A stretch of 30,537 nucleotides of DNA from Tannerella sp. (GTDB lineage Bacteria > Bacteroidota > Bacteroidia > Bacteroidales > Tannerellaceae), in the NCBI GenBank assembly GCA_031283915.1, contig JAITAY010000016.1:1-30537 (forward strand), read 5' to 3'. Made by a program: the position numbers and the translations under genes. This document shows, one piece after another, positions 1 to 8,005 of this stretch (position 1 is its first letter; every line of letters begins with the position of its first letter). The notes below the pieces were generated by a model. The model searched no databases. It was not told the DNA's origin and saw only the letters and a program-made list of their open reading frames with translations.

Positions 1-360
1 CTGAAGGTGCAGGTTTTTCAACAAACTGTTCATGACTGTTTCCGAATATTTGCCTGCGGTCAATATCACTTTATTTACACTGTCTTTACTTAATCCGAGT
101 ATTCTGGCAGTTGTTCTTACTCCGTTTCCTTCTGCTACACTCCGTATGATACTGTGAATGGTATCTTCGCTGTAACGGCTTCCATAAAATATCGTATTGC
201 GAGTTTCTGAAAAACGAATTTTACATACTTTACATTTAAACATCTGTCTGTCAATACCATGATTTTTATATGTACCTGCTTTCACTAAATTGCCATGACC
301 TCGTAATCCGCAGCATTCACACTTTCCATTGGGACAAAAATAATCGCTGACTGTTATCAT
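1..360 (-). CDS. IS1-like (InsA-type) transposase, 3' part outside window
   Basis: The ATG is at 360 and 120 codons are open to the window edge, so only the N-terminal part is seen. It begins with a zinc-ribbon: Cys9, Cys14, Cys17, Cys43 and Cys46 in the pattern C-x4-C-x2-C ... C-x2-C. A helix-turn-helix follows at about residues 78-100 (GVRTTARILGLSKDSVNKVI), which closely resembles the InsA segment GCRATARIMG of IS1. This layout is the DNA-binding half of IS1-like transposases; the DDE catalytic half would lie to the left. A promoter-like TACTTTTG sits at 373-380. I see no terminal inverted repeat that I can defend. The family call rests on the zinc-ribbon plus HTH; another zinc-ribbon IS family is possible. 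Confidence 0.75.
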   Translation of the reverse strand, partial: MITVSDYFCPNGKCECCGLRGHGNLVKAGTYKNHGIDRQMFKCKVCKIRFSETRNTIFYGSRYSEDTIHSIIRSVAEGNGVRTTARILGLSKDSVNKVILTAGKYSETVMNSLLKNLHLQ

Positions 361-372
361 AATTTTTTGACG

Positions 373-380
373 CAAAAGTA
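373..380 (-). promoter_or_regulatory. Bacteroidota -7 box for the IS1-like transposase
   Basis: Read on the minus strand this is TACTTTTG, an exact match to the Bacteroidota consensus TAnnTTTG, 12 bases before the transposase ATG at 360. No clear -33 TTG lies at the expected 19-20 base spacing, so the site is only moderately supported. Confidence 0.45.
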
Positions 381-420
381 ATAAAAAATATCAATTACAA
401 TATGACATTATCAAATTATT

Positions 421-570
421 TCATAACACATCCTTAAATCCATTTTTTAAATCCATTTGGATATGAAGTTTTTTCTCTTTACTATCTTCTTCCGGCTAAA
501 GTTCTATCGGTCTAATATACCGTGGGCGACTCAAGTCCGGAGAAATGTTAAATATTTCTGTCGTATTCAT
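421..570 (-). pseudogene. small ORF interrupted by an amber codon
   Basis: From ATG at 570 the frame reads 24 codons (MNTTEIFNISPDLSRPRY...), then TAG at 498-496, then 24 more codons in the same frame (PEEDSKEKKLHIQMDLKNG...) to TGA at 421. The second half is charged and has no further stop, which suggests one small protein of about 49 residues broken by a single nonsense mutation. It lies 60 bases upstream of the IS1-like transposase on the same strand and may be a passenger of that element or debris of the gene it entered. I do not recognise the product. Short length makes chance openness quite possible. Confidence 0.3.
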
Positions 571-622
571 GCTGCTAAGATACTTCTTCTTATTTTACTC
601 GGCTAACGTTATAGAGAGCCAT

Positions 623-642
623 AAAAATCCCTGCGGAAGGGA
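623..642 (-). terminator. second Rho-independent terminator downstream of rplQ
   Basis: Read on the minus strand it is TCCCT-TCCGC-AGGGA followed by TTTTT (arms at plus 38-42 and 28-32 of the 600s). It lies about 60 bases beyond the stronger hairpin at 699-735 and could be a backup terminator of the ribosomal superoperon. Confidence 0.5.
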
Positions 643-698
643 CTTAGGAATATGAAACAAAAACAGCATATAACAACACACCCGCTATTCATTAAAAA

Positions 699-735
699 GA
701 AAAGCAACCATCACCGGAGGCGACAGTTGCTTTTT
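699..735 (-). terminator. Rho-independent terminator of the ribosomal superoperon
   Basis: A 9-bp perfect inverted repeat (AAAAGCAAC at 700-708 and GTTGCTTTT at 726-734) encloses a GC-rich loop. On the minus strand it is followed by a T-rich tract, 28 bases after the rplQ stop. This is the expected end of the alpha operon. Confidence 0.8.
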
Positions 736-762
736 GAATATGAATAGAAACTTACAACAGTG

Positions 763-1395
763 TTACTTTGCTTCTTCCTTTTGTTCTCCCTCTACCGACG
801 CTTCGACTTCGGCATTGCTGGCTTCCGGTTCTTCGATTTTTACGGCTTCCGATATGACAGCGTCTACGTCTTCCTGTATCTTTTTAATATCTGCCTCCCG
901 TGCGGCAACGGCCACCTCTTTGAAAGTCTGTGTGGATTCTGTGGCAAGCGAATCGGCCAAGGCTGATTTCTTGCGTGAACGCCTTGTCTTTGTCGCTGTC
1001 TTCGCTTTCGAAGTCGTCTTCAACATGTTTTCGTTGAAGTCCACCAGCTCGATAAAACACATGGCAGCATTGTCACCCAGACGATTTCCCGTCTTGATAA
1101 TGCGGGTATATCCTCCCGGCCGGTCACCGATCTTTTCGGCTACGATCCCAAAAAGTTCCTTTACCGCATATTTGTCATGCAGTGAAGCAAAGACAACACG
1201 GCGCGAATGCAAGGTGTTCGGACCCGGTTTCGATTTCGTAATCAGAGGTTCTACATATTTGCGCAAAGCTTTGGCTTTTGCCGTGGTCGTGAAAATGCGT
1301 TTGTGCTTGATCAATGAAGAAGCCATGTTTGCGAGCATCGCCTCGCGGTGCGCTTTCGTACGGCTCAGATGATTGATTTTCTTATTATGTCTCAT
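763..1395 (-). CDS. rplQ: 50S ribosomal protein L17
   Basis: L17 binds 23S rRNA close to the peptide exit tunnel of the large subunit. The conserved core runs from MRHNKKINHLSRTKAHR to about residue 120. It is followed by roughly 90 residues rich in Ala, Glu, Lys and Arg, ending EGEQKEEAK. E. coli L17 is 127 residues, so this 210-residue protein carries the C-terminal extension common in Bacteroidota. The function of the tail is not known to me. The gene is the last of the superoperon, 7 bases after rpoA, and is followed by the terminator at 699-735. Confidence 0.97.
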   Translation of the reverse strand: MRHNKKINHLSRTKAHREAMLANMASSLIKHKRIFTTTAKAKALRKYVEPLITKSKPGPNTLHSRRVVFASLHDKYAVKELFGIVAEKIGDRPGGYTRIIKTGNRLGDNAAMCFIELVDFNENMLKTTSKAKTATKTRRSRKKSALADSLATESTQTFKEVAVAAREADIKKIQEDVDAVISEAVKIEEPEASNAEVEASVEGEQKEEAK

Positions 1396-1402
1396 CGTTA
1401 AT

Positions 1403-2398
1403 TCAGTCTTTATCTAATTTATATTTCGTAATATCCATCCCAAACGAGAGGTTCAGGGTTTCCAGCAATTCGTCCAATTCGGTCAGCGACTTTTTTCCGA
1501 AATTGCGGAACTTCAACAAATCATTTTTGTTGAATCTCACCAAATCACCTACGGTGTCAACGTCAGCCGCCTTCAAGCAATTCAGCGCACGTACGGAAAG
1601 ATTCATTTCCGAGAGTTTGCTCTTGAGCAATTGACGCATGTGCAGTACATCTTCATCAAATTCCTCCTCACCTTCGACATCAACGGTTTCTACCGAAATT
1701 TTCTCGTCGGAAAAAAGCATGAAATGATAAATCAAAATCTTGGCTGCCTCTTTCAGGGCTTCTTTCGGGTGAACGGAGCCATCGGTCTGGATTTCAAGTA
1801 TCAATTTCTCATAGTCCGTCTTCTGCTCCACGCGGAAATTCTCCACGGAATATTTCACATTGCGTATGGGCGTGTAAATAGAATCAATGGGAATGACATT
1901 TACATCCGTATTCGCGGGATCTGCGTTCTCTTCAGCCGGTACGTAACCGCGTCCCCGATTAATTGTCAATTCCATCTGAAAGGACGCTTTCGGGTCCAGA
2001 TGACAGATTTCCAGAGCGGGATTCAATACATCGAACCCGACGAGCTGTTTTCCTATATCTCCTGCCTTGAGGACGTCGACGCCGGATACCGTCATATTGA
2101 CTTTTTCGATTTCCTCATCATCGATCGTCCGTTTAAAACGTACCTGTTTCAGATTCAGGATGATATTGGTAACGTCTTCCCGCACGCCCGGAAGGGTGGC
2201 AAATTCATGGTTTACGCCTTCGATTTTTACCGACGAAAAGGCATACCCTTCTAATGATGATAAAAGAATACGACGCAGGGAATTACCGATGGTAATCCCG
2301 TAACCGGGTTCCAGCGGGCGAAACTCAAATTTCCCCCGGAAATGGTTTGTTTCCAGCATCAAGACTTTATCCGGCTTTTGAAATGCTAATATCGCCAT
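1403..2398 (-). CDS. rpoA: DNA-directed RNA polymerase subunit alpha
   Basis: This subunit nucleates assembly of RNA polymerase and contacts upstream promoter DNA and activators. The N-terminal dimerisation domain is clear from GYGITIGNSLRRILLSSLEG to about residue 235. After an acidic linker (EGEEEFDEDV) the C-terminal domain contains LSVRALNCLKAADVDTVGDL and NFGKKSLTELDELL, the helix-hairpin region that binds UP-element DNA. At 331 residues it is of normal length with no missing domain. It lies 8 bases after rpsD and 7 before rplQ, the usual alpha-operon order. Confidence 0.98.
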   Translation of the reverse strand: MAILAFQKPDKVLMLETNHFRGKFEFRPLEPGYGITIGNSLRRILLSSLEGYAFSSVKIEGVNHEFATLPGVREDVTNIILNLKQVRFKRTIDDEEIEKVNMTVSGVDVLKAGDIGKQLVGFDVLNPALEICHLDPKASFQMELTINRGRGYVPAEENADPANTDVNVIPIDSIYTPIRNVKYSVENFRVEQKTDYEKLILEIQTDGSVHPKEALKEAAKILIYHFMLFSDEKISVETVDVEGEEEFDEDVLHMRQLLKSKLSEMNLSVRALNCLKAADVDTVGDLVRFNKNDLLKFRNFGKKSLTELDELLETLNLSFGMDITKYKLDKD

Positions 2399-2406
2399 AT
2401 ATCCTT

Positions 2407-3012
2407 TTATTTAGAGTACAATTCTACAATCAACTGCTCTTTAATTTCTTCCGGAATATCCGTCCGTTCGGGCAGATGGAGCAATTTTCCGGCCAGGGAG
2501 CTTTGTTCCCACTCAATCCAGGGATATTTGCTGTGGTTGAAACCGGCCAGTGCATTGATAATGACTTCCAGCGATTTGGATTTTTCCCTTATGCCGATGA
2601 TTTGTCCCGGTTTGATGGAACACGAAGGTATGTTGACGACTTTCCCGTCTACCATTACATGGCGGTGCGAAACCAATTGACGGGCTGCTGCGCGCGTGGG
2701 CGCCAGTCCGAGACGAAAAACGACGTTGTCCAGACGGCTTTCCAGCAATTGAAGCAGCACTTCACCGGTAATACCTTTCGAACGGGAAGCTTTGTCGAAC
2801 ATCTTTCTAAACTGTTTTTCCAACACGCCATACGTGTATTTTGCTTTCTGTTTTTCCCGCAATTGAATGCCGTACTCCGAAGTTTTCCGTTTCCGGCTGT
2901 TGCCATGTTGCCCCGGAGGATAATTTTTCTTCGACAGTACTTTATCTGCACCGAATATCGGTTCTCCGAACTTGCGGGCTATTTTTGTTCTTGGGCCTGT
3001 ATATCTTGCCAT
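2407..3012 (-). CDS. rpsD: 30S ribosomal protein S4
   Basis: S4 is a primary 16S rRNA binder that starts assembly of the 30S body; in several bacteria it also represses its own operon. I place the start at ATG 3012 (MARYTGPRTKIARKFGE, 201 residues), because an in-frame ATG at 3036 would add eight residues that are not part of the family. The S4 RNA-binding domain is at about residues 90-150 (ESRLDNVVFRLG, RQLVSHRHVMVDGK). The N-terminus has no cysteine knuckle, so this is the zinc-free form. The 112-base gap before it is the longest in the alpha part of the operon. Confidence 0.97.
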   Translation of the reverse strand: MARYTGPRTKIARKFGEPIFGADKVLSKKNYPPGQHGNSRKRKTSEYGIQLREKQKAKYTYGVLEKQFRKMFDKASRSKGITGEVLLQLLESRLDNVVFRLGLAPTRAAARQLVSHRHVMVDGKVVNIPSCSIKPGQIIGIREKSKSLEVIINALAGFNHSKYPWIEWEQSSLAGKLLHLPERTDIPEEIKEQLIVELYSK

Positions 3013-3124
3013 TTTGTTTATTGTTTTAACGTTCAATCAAATCTTCGAACCATGCAGCCGCGATTGCGAGAGGGTGAAAATGCAATCTATCCATGAATTC
3101 TCCGGATTCCTATTAATATATTAA
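3013..3124 (-). promoter_or_regulatory. structured rpsK-rpsD intercistronic region, possible S4 control site
   Basis: Most genes nearby are less than 45 bases apart, but 112 bases separate rpsK from rpsD. The gap contains a 6-bp inverted repeat (GATTGC 3062-3067 with GCAATC 3082-3087) and a 12-bp AT palindrome TTAATATATTAA at 3113-3124 directly after the rpsK stop. S4 is an autoregulator in E. coli and Bacillus, so a regulatory leader is a reasonable guess. No known S4 leader motif was recognised. Confidence 0.3.
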
Positions 3125-3514
3125 TTACACTCTTCTTTTCTTGGGAGGACGACAACCGTTGTGGGGTAACGGAGTGACGTCGATGATTTCGGTCACTTCG
3201 ATGCCTTTGCTGTGAATCGTACGGATTGCGGATTCACGTCCGTTGCCCGGCCCCTTGATATACACTTTCACTTTACGCAAGCCCAAGTCGTATGCCACTT
3301 TTACACAATTCTCCGCGGCCATCTGGGCGGCATAAGGGGTGTTCTTCTTCGAACTGCGGAATCCCATCTTACCTGCCGACGACCAGCTGATGACTTGTCC
3401 ATCACTGTTGGTCAGCGAGATAATGATGTTGTTGAAAGAAGAATGGATATGAGCTTGGCCATAGGCGTCCACTTTTACTTTTCTCTTTTTTGCTGCGACT
3501 GTTTTTTTTGCCAT
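3125..3514 (-). CDS. rpsK: 30S ribosomal protein S11
   Basis: S11 lies on the 30S platform near the mRNA exit and the 3' end of 16S rRNA. The 129-residue product has a lysine-rich N-terminus, then HIHSSFNNIIISLTNSDGQV and the conserved end TPLPHNGCRPPKKRRV. Length and ends match the family. It starts 10 bases after the rpsM stop. Confidence 0.98.
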   Translation of the reverse strand: MAKKTVAAKKRKVKVDAYGQAHIHSSFNNIIISLTNSDGQVISWSSAGKMGFRSSKKNTPYAAQMAAENCVKVAYDLGLRKVKVYIKGPGNGRESAIRTIHSKGIEVTEIIDVTPLPHNGCRPPKKRRV

Positions 3515-3524
3515 GTCAATTTAC

Positions 3525-3905
3525 TTATTTAGTAGCCTTTTTCTTGTTTGCAACTGTCTTTTTCTTTCCCTTACGCGTACGGGCATTGTTTTTGGTACTT
3601 TGCCCTCTCAACGGCAAGCCGATACGGTGACGCACACCGCGATAGCAACCGATGTCCATCAAGCGTTTGATATTCAACTGGATTTCCGAACGGAGATCGC
3701 CTTCCACCTTGTGTTCGCTGCCGATGACTTCGCGGATGCGAGCGGCCTGATCGTCTGTCCAGTCCTTGACCTTGATGTCGCGGTCAACGCCTGCTTTTGC
3801 CAAAATCGAGTTCGATGCGCTACGACCAATTCCAAAGATATAGGTCAATGCGATTTCACCTCTCTTGTTTTGTGGTAAGTCCACACCAACTATTCTTATC
3901 GCCAT
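3525..3905 (-). CDS. rpsM: 30S ribosomal protein S13
   Basis: S13 sits at the top of the 30S head and contacts L5 and the P-site tRNA across the subunit bridge. The 126-residue sequence begins MAIRIVGVDLPQNKRGEIAL, has the helix-two-turn-helix region YIFGIGRSASNSILAKAG, and contains RHRIGLPLRGQSTKNNARTR before a Lys-rich tail that reaches the decoding centre. It starts 41 bases after rpmJ. Confidence 0.98.
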   Translation of the reverse strand: MAIRIVGVDLPQNKRGEIALTYIFGIGRSASNSILAKAGVDRDIKVKDWTDDQAARIREVIGSEHKVEGDLRSEIQLNIKRLMDIGCYRGVRHRIGLPLRGQSTKNNARTRKGKKKTVANKKKATK

Positions 3906-3946
3906 TAGTATATGATTATTATTTATTATTATTCAACCCACTGCAA

Positions 3947-4063
3947 TTACCCCTGACGAACCTTGAACTTGGGGTTCTTCTTGTTTATTACGTACAAACG
4001 TCCTTTACGCCTTACGATTTTACATTCGGGCGTCCGTTTCTTCAAAGATGCTCTTACTTTCAT
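3947..4063 (-). CDS. rpmJ: 50S ribosomal protein L36, zinc-free form
   Basis: A 38-codon gene read from ATG 4063 to TAA 3947 gives MKVRASLKKRTPECKIVRRK, ending NPKFKVRQG. L36 is the smallest large-subunit protein and helps to fold 23S rRNA domains. The usual C-x2-C...C...H zinc site is mostly gone: only one Cys (residue 14) remains, and the other three ligands are Thr, Asn and Phe. It is therefore a C-minus L36 that should not bind zinc. Position between infA and rpsM is canonical. Confidence 0.95.
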   Translation of the reverse strand: MKVRASLKKRTPECKIVRRKGRLYVINKKNPKFKVRQG

Positions 4064-4093
4064 CGTTCTATCATTTTTTTATTATTATTCTTT

Positions 4094-4312
4094 TTACTTG
4101 TATCTAAACGCAATTCTGCCTTTGGACAAATCGTATGGCGACATCTCCACCCGCACCTTGTCGCCGGGCAGGATTTTAATGTAATGCATACGCATTTTTC
4201 CCGATATATGCGCCGTAATTTCATGTCCGTTTTCCAACTCCACACGAAACATCGCATTGGACAGTGCATCCACTATCACTCCATCTTGTTCTATTGCAGC
4301 TTGTTTAGCCAT
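4094..4312 (-). CDS. infA: translation initiation factor IF-1
   Basis: IF-1 blocks the ribosomal A site during initiation. The 72-residue protein is a single S1-like OB fold: AIEQDGVIVDALSNAMFRVE, then the RNA-binding strand HISGKMRMHYIKILPGDKV, ending SPYDLSKGRIAFRYK. Length is exactly that of the family. It starts 6 bases after map, and another reading frame across it is a shadow. Confidence 0.98.
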   Translation of the reverse strand: MAKQAAIEQDGVIVDALSNAMFRVELENGHEITAHISGKMRMHYIKILPGDKVRVEMSPYDLSKGRIAFRYK

Positions 4313-4318
4313 ATATAT

Positions 4319-5101
4319 TCATATTTCCTTTCCTGTTGTTTCTTCCACATAATCAAACGATGACAAAATCATCGGGCCTTCGAGACGCAGGGCAATACAG
4401 TGCTCAAAATGAGCCGAGCATTTCCGGTCTTTGGTGCGTATAGTCCAGCCGTCTTCCTCCATTGTGACATTCTTACTGCCCTGATTGATCATTGGCTCAA
4501 TACAGATACACATCCCACTTCGCAACAAGGGGCCGCATCCGCGCCGCCCGTAATTGGGCACTTCCGGGTCTTCATGCATCTTTCGTCCGCAACCGTGACC
4601 AACCAATTCTCGCACGACCGAGTAGCCTCTCGCCTCGCAATAGCTTTGGACGGCGTAACCGATGTCGCCTGTGCGGTGGCCGACTGTTGCCTGACGTATG
4701 CCTTCATACAGCGCCTCTTTGGTTGTGCTCAACAACCGCCTTGTTTCCTCCGAAACATCACCTACACAAAATGTATACGCCGAATCGCCTACAAATCCAT
4801 TCAAAACAGTCCCGCAGTCGATGGAGATAATGTCTCCGTCTTTCAACACAGTCTGTGCCGACGGGATACCATGCACCACCTGTTCGTTTACCGAAGTGCA
4901 AAGCGACTTGGGGAACCCCTGATATCCTAAAAATGCCGGCACGGCTCCATGATCGCGGATGAACGTATCTGCTATCTGATCCAGTTGAAGGGTCGTGATG
5001 CCCGGCCGGATATGTTTCGCCAATTCGCCCAGCGTCTTTCCAACCAGTTGATTCGCTTCGCGCATCAACGCTATTTCTTCATCTGTCTTCAGATAAATCA
5101 T
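4319..5101 (-). CDS. map: methionine aminopeptidase type I
   Basis: It removes the initiator Met from nascent proteins in the cytoplasm. I start it at ATG 5101 (MIYLKTDEEIALM, 260 residues), two bases after the secY stop; an upstream TTG at 5107 would overlap secY. All five metal ligands are visible in this numbering: Asp95, Asp106, His169, Glu202 and Glu233, in the motifs ISIDCG, GDSAYTF, VGHGCGRKMHEDP, CIEPM and HFEHC. Substrate-pocket His78 is also present. The N-terminal zinc/SH3 extension of longer type Ib enzymes is absent. The gene is placed for cotranslation with SecY. Confidence 0.97.
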   Translation of the reverse strand: MIYLKTDEEIALMREANQLVGKTLGELAKHIRPGITTLQLDQIADTFIRDHGAVPAFLGYQGFPKSLCTSVNEQVVHGIPSAQTVLKDGDIISIDCGTVLNGFVGDSAYTFCVGDVSEETRRLLSTTKEALYEGIRQATVGHRTGDIGYAVQSYCEARGYSVVRELVGHGCGRKMHEDPEVPNYGRRGCGPLLRSGMCICIEPMINQGSKNVTMEEDGWTIRTKDRKCSAHFEHCIALRLEGPMILSSFDYVEETTGKEI

Positions 5102-5103
5102 TA

Positions 5104-6441
5104 TCAATATGCTGAGACTGAGCCTGACCGTCCCTTGATCCTTCCGGATTTCAACAAACCATCATAATGACGCATCAACAAATGGCTTTCAATCTGTTGC
5201 AATGTATCCAGCACAACACCTACCAGGATAAGCAGAGAAGTTCCTCCAAAAAACTGAGAGAACTCGCGGCTGATGCCTGCTATCTGCGCAAAGGCTGGAA
5301 AAATCGCTACCGCTGCCAGGAAAAAGGCACCCGGAAGGGTTATCCGGCTCATGATTTCATCCAGATAATCTTTAGTTGCTTTCCCCGGTTTCACTCCCGG
5401 AATAAATCCGTTATTTCGTTTCAAATCATCTGCCATCTGAGTCGGATTGATCGTAATAGCCGTATAAAAATACGTGAAAGCGATAATCATCACTGCAAAT
5501 ACAAAATTATACCAAAATCCGGTATTATCCATAAAAGCCGCCCAAAAAGAACTGACTTCACTCGTCGTGGCAAATCCGGCAATCGAAATCGGAATGAACA
5601 TAATCGCCTGTGCAAAGATGATGGGCATCACATTGGCCGCATTCACCTTCAGTGGAATGTACTGACGTGCACCACCATACTGTTTGTTTCCGACAATCCG
5701 TTTGGCATACTGTACCGCCACTTTGCGTGTGCCTTGAACCAGGGCAATGGCCATTGCTATCACAGCCAACAGGAATAGCATCTCAAAAAGGAATACGACC
5801 AAACCGCCGCTCTCAACCATCCGGGAGATAAATTCCTGAGACAGTGCATGTGGCAAACGGGCGATGATTCCAATCAAAATGATAAACGAGATACCGTTTC
5901 CGATGCCTTTGTCCGTGATTCGTTCACCCAACCAGAGGACGAACATGCTTCCGCCTGCCATGATGATGGTAGACGATATTTTGAACCAGATATCGCCCGG
6001 CATGGATACGCCGGCGTTACTCATCTGCACATTCAGATTAATCAGATAAGCCCAACCTTGGAATCCCAAAATGATTACGGTCAAGTACCGCGTCCACTGA
6101 TTGATTTTCTTGCGTCCGCTTTCACCTTCACGTTGCAGTTTCTGGAAAGATGGTACGACAATCGCCAATAATTGCATCATGATAGAGGCAGAGATATAGG
6201 GCATGATTCCCAGTGCAAAAATGGATGCGTTAGAAAAAGCGCCTCCCGAAAACATGTCCAGCAGGGCCATCAATCCACCGCGCGTTTGCGCCTGTAGAGC
6301 AGACAAAGCGGCCGGGTCAATTCCAGGAAGGACAATGAATGTGCCCAGGCGGTAAATCGAGACAAATAGAAGCGTAATCAGAATCCGGTTCCTTAAATCC
6401 TCTATCTTCCAGATATTTTTAATGGTATCAACAGCTCTCAT
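5104..6441 (-). CDS. secY: preprotein translocase subunit SecY
   Basis: SecY is the ten-helix channel of the Sec translocon in the inner membrane and exports the signal-peptide proteins encoded further right. The 445-residue product has the typical start (IWKIEDLRNRILITLLFVSI), the plug region near GTFIVLPGIDPAAL, the conserved QKLQREGESGRKKINQWTRY loop, and the C-terminal RHYDGLLKSGRIKGR that contacts SecA and the ribosome. It lies 5 bases after rplO. E. coli and many others have adk near here; this genome does not. Confidence 0.98.
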   Translation of the reverse strand: MRAVDTIKNIWKIEDLRNRILITLLFVSIYRLGTFIVLPGIDPAALSALQAQTRGGLMALLDMFSGGAFSNASIFALGIMPYISASIMMQLLAIVVPSFQKLQREGESGRKKINQWTRYLTVIILGFQGWAYLINLNVQMSNAGVSMPGDIWFKISSTIIMAGGSMFVLWLGERITDKGIGNGISFIILIGIIARLPHALSQEFISRMVESGGLVVFLFEMLFLLAVIAMAIALVQGTRKVAVQYAKRIVGNKQYGGARQYIPLKVNAANVMPIIFAQAIMFIPISIAGFATTSEVSSFWAAFMDNTGFWYNFVFAVMIIAFTYFYTAITINPTQMADDLKRNNGFIPGVKPGKATKDYLDEIMSRITLPGAFFLAAVAIFPAFAQIAGISREFSQFFGGTSLLILVGVVLDTLQQIESHLLMRHYDGLLKSGRIKGRSGSVSAY

Positions 6442-6446
6442 AACTT

Positions 6447-6893
6447 TCAGAGTTTAACAATCGTTCCACCCGCAGCTACAATTGCTTCTTCTGCTTTCTT
6501 TGAAAAAGCGTGCGCTGTCACGTCTACCTTTACAGAAATACTTCCTTTGGCCAGTATTTTAACCAATTGAGAGGCAGAAACGAATCCGGCTTGTTTCAAT
6601 TCTTCCAGTCCAATCTTCGACAATCCCCTGTCATCAACCAATTGTTGCAATGTAGAAAGATTGATGGCCTTGTAGGCTACCCGATTCCTGTTTTTAAAGC
6701 CAAATTTGGGTAACCGTCTTTGAATCGGCATCTGTCCTCCTTCAAAACCAATCTTTTTAGAATAGCCGGAACGTGATTTCGCTCCTTTATGACCTCTCGT
6801 AGAGGTACCGCCAAGTCCTGAACCCGGGCCACGGCCGATTCTTTTTCGACTTTTCGTAGCGCCTGCTGCAGGTTTTAAATTAGCTAAATTCAT
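6447..6893 (-). CDS. rplO: 50S ribosomal protein L15
   Basis: L15 is a late-assembly large-subunit protein. The 148-residue sequence has the Gly/Arg/Lys-rich extended N-terminus (KRIGRGPGSGLGGTSTRGHK, SRSGYSKKIGFEGGQMPIQR) that threads into 23S rRNA, and a globular C-terminus ending AAGGTIVKL. Length matches the family. It starts 29 bases after rpmD. Confidence 0.98.
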   Translation of the reverse strand: MNLANLKPAAGATKSRKRIGRGPGSGLGGTSTRGHKGAKSRSGYSKKIGFEGGQMPIQRRLPKFGFKNRNRVAYKAINLSTLQQLVDDRGLSKIGLEELKQAGFVSASQLVKILAKGSISVKVDVTAHAFSKKAEEAIVAAGGTIVKL

Positions 6894-6922
6894 ATCAATT
6901 ATTTTATTACACTCTAAAATTA

Positions 6923-7099
6923 TTACTGTTCAACGGAAACTAAATGTTTCACTTTCTCAATCATCCCCAAAATGGAAGGCGTCATTTCATGCTCTACCAC
7001 GCGGTTCATTTTTCTCAACCCTAACGCATCCAGCGTTCTTTTCTGATTTTTCGGGCATTTAATTCTGCTCCTTATTTGCTTTACTTTGATTGTTGCCAT
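6923..7099 (-). CDS. rpmD: 50S ribosomal protein L30
   Basis: The start at ATG 7099 gives a 58-residue protein, MATIKVKQIRSRIKCPKNQK..., normal for L30. It has an SD-like AAAGGAAA just upstream. An in-frame ATG at 7123 would add eight residues and overlap the end of rpsE, so I reject it. The motif TLDALGLRKMNRVVEHEMTP is the family signature. L30 binds 5S/23S rRNA on the large subunit. Confidence 0.96.
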   Translation of the reverse strand: MATIKVKQIRSRIKCPKNQKRTLDALGLRKMNRVVEHEMTPSILGMIEKVKHLVSVEQ

Positions 7100-7115
7100 G
7101 ATGTTTCCTTTTTCA

Positions 7116-7634
7116 TTAACCATTAAACACTTTTTCGACGGAAATTCCGCGGTTTTGGGCGACCATGGCCGGACTTCTCAGTTCATTCAAGGCCGCAATC
7201 GTCGCTTTCACTAAGTTGTGGGCGTTCGACGAACCTTTTGACTTGGCCAGCACGTCCGTAATGCCCACGCTTTCCAGCACGGCACGCATGGCGCCGCCGG
7301 CTTTTACACCCGTACCGTGCGAAGCCGGTTTGATCAGGACTTCCGCACCACCAAATTTAGCGATTTGTTCATGAGGGATGGTACCTTTATATACCGGTAT
7401 CCTCAACAAATTCTTCTTTGCCGCTTCCACGCCTTTGGCAATGGCTGTCGTCACCTCACTGGCTTTACCCAAGCCCCAGCCGACGATTCCGTCTTCATTG
7501 CCCACAACGACGATCGCTGCAAAACTGAACGTACGTCCTCCTTTCGTGACTTTCGTTACTCGATTGATAGCTACCAGTCTATCCTTTAATTCCAAATCGT
7601 TTGTCGATTTTACTCTGTTATTTATTCCTGCCAT
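7116..7634 (-). CDS. rpsE: 30S ribosomal protein S5
   Basis: S5 helps to form the mRNA entry channel and affects accuracy. The 172-residue protein has the double-stranded-RNA-binding-like N-domain (LVAINRVTKVTKGGRTFSFA) with the loop where spectinomycin-resistance changes occur in other species, then the C-domain GTGVKAGGAMRAVLESVGI. The loop looks unaltered. It starts 6 bases after rplR. Confidence 0.98.
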   Translation of the reverse strand: MAGINNRVKSTNDLELKDRLVAINRVTKVTKGGRTFSFAAIVVVGNEDGIVGWGLGKASEVTTAIAKGVEAAKKNLLRIPVYKGTIPHEQIAKFGGAEVLIKPASHGTGVKAGGAMRAVLESVGITDVLAKSKGSSNAHNLVKATIAALNELRSPAMVAQNRGISVEKVFNG

Positions 7635-7640
7635 CTTTTC

Positions 7641-7985
7641 TTAAAATTTAAGGCCGCCATTACGAGCTGCATCCGCCAATTCTTTAATTCTCCCGTGGTA
7701 TAAGTATCCGTTTCGGTCAAAAACAACCGTTTGGATACCGGCTTCCTGCGCATTTTTTGCAATGATTTCGCCCACTTTGGCGGCAATTTCCTTTTTCGGC
7801 GCTTTGTCCGTCAACTTCAACGAGGAAGCGGCGGCCAACGTCTTGCCTGTCACATCGTCAATCACTTGTGCATAGATCTGCTTGTTGCTTCTGAACACAG
7901 TCAGGCGCGGACGTTCCGCTGTGCCGGACACTTTACTACGTACGCTTTTCTTAATTCTTATTCTTCTTGTTTCTTTCGTTGCCAT
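7641..7985 (-). CDS. rplR: 50S ribosomal protein L18
   Basis: L18 binds 5S rRNA and joins it to the central protuberance. The 114-residue sequence shows RPRLTVFRSNKQIYAQVIDD, the GEIIAKNAQEAGIQTVVFDR helix, and the conserved end YLYHGRIKELADAARNGGLKF. Length and order, between rplF and rpsE, are standard. Confidence 0.98.
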   Translation of the reverse strand: MATKETRRIRIKKSVRSKVSGTAERPRLTVFRSNKQIYAQVIDDVTGKTLAAASSLKLTDKAPKKEIAAKVGEIIAKNAQEAGIQTVVFDRNGYLYHGRIKELADAARNGGLKF

Positions 7986-8005
7986 ACTAATAATCGTTTC
8001 GTAGT

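Noticed and set aside
734..1372. 212-codon plus-strand ORF
   Set aside because: Ser/Ala-rich shadow of the rplQ tail region.
2347..3096. 249-codon plus-strand ORF
   Set aside because: Antisense to rpsD; Phe-rich translation without motifs.
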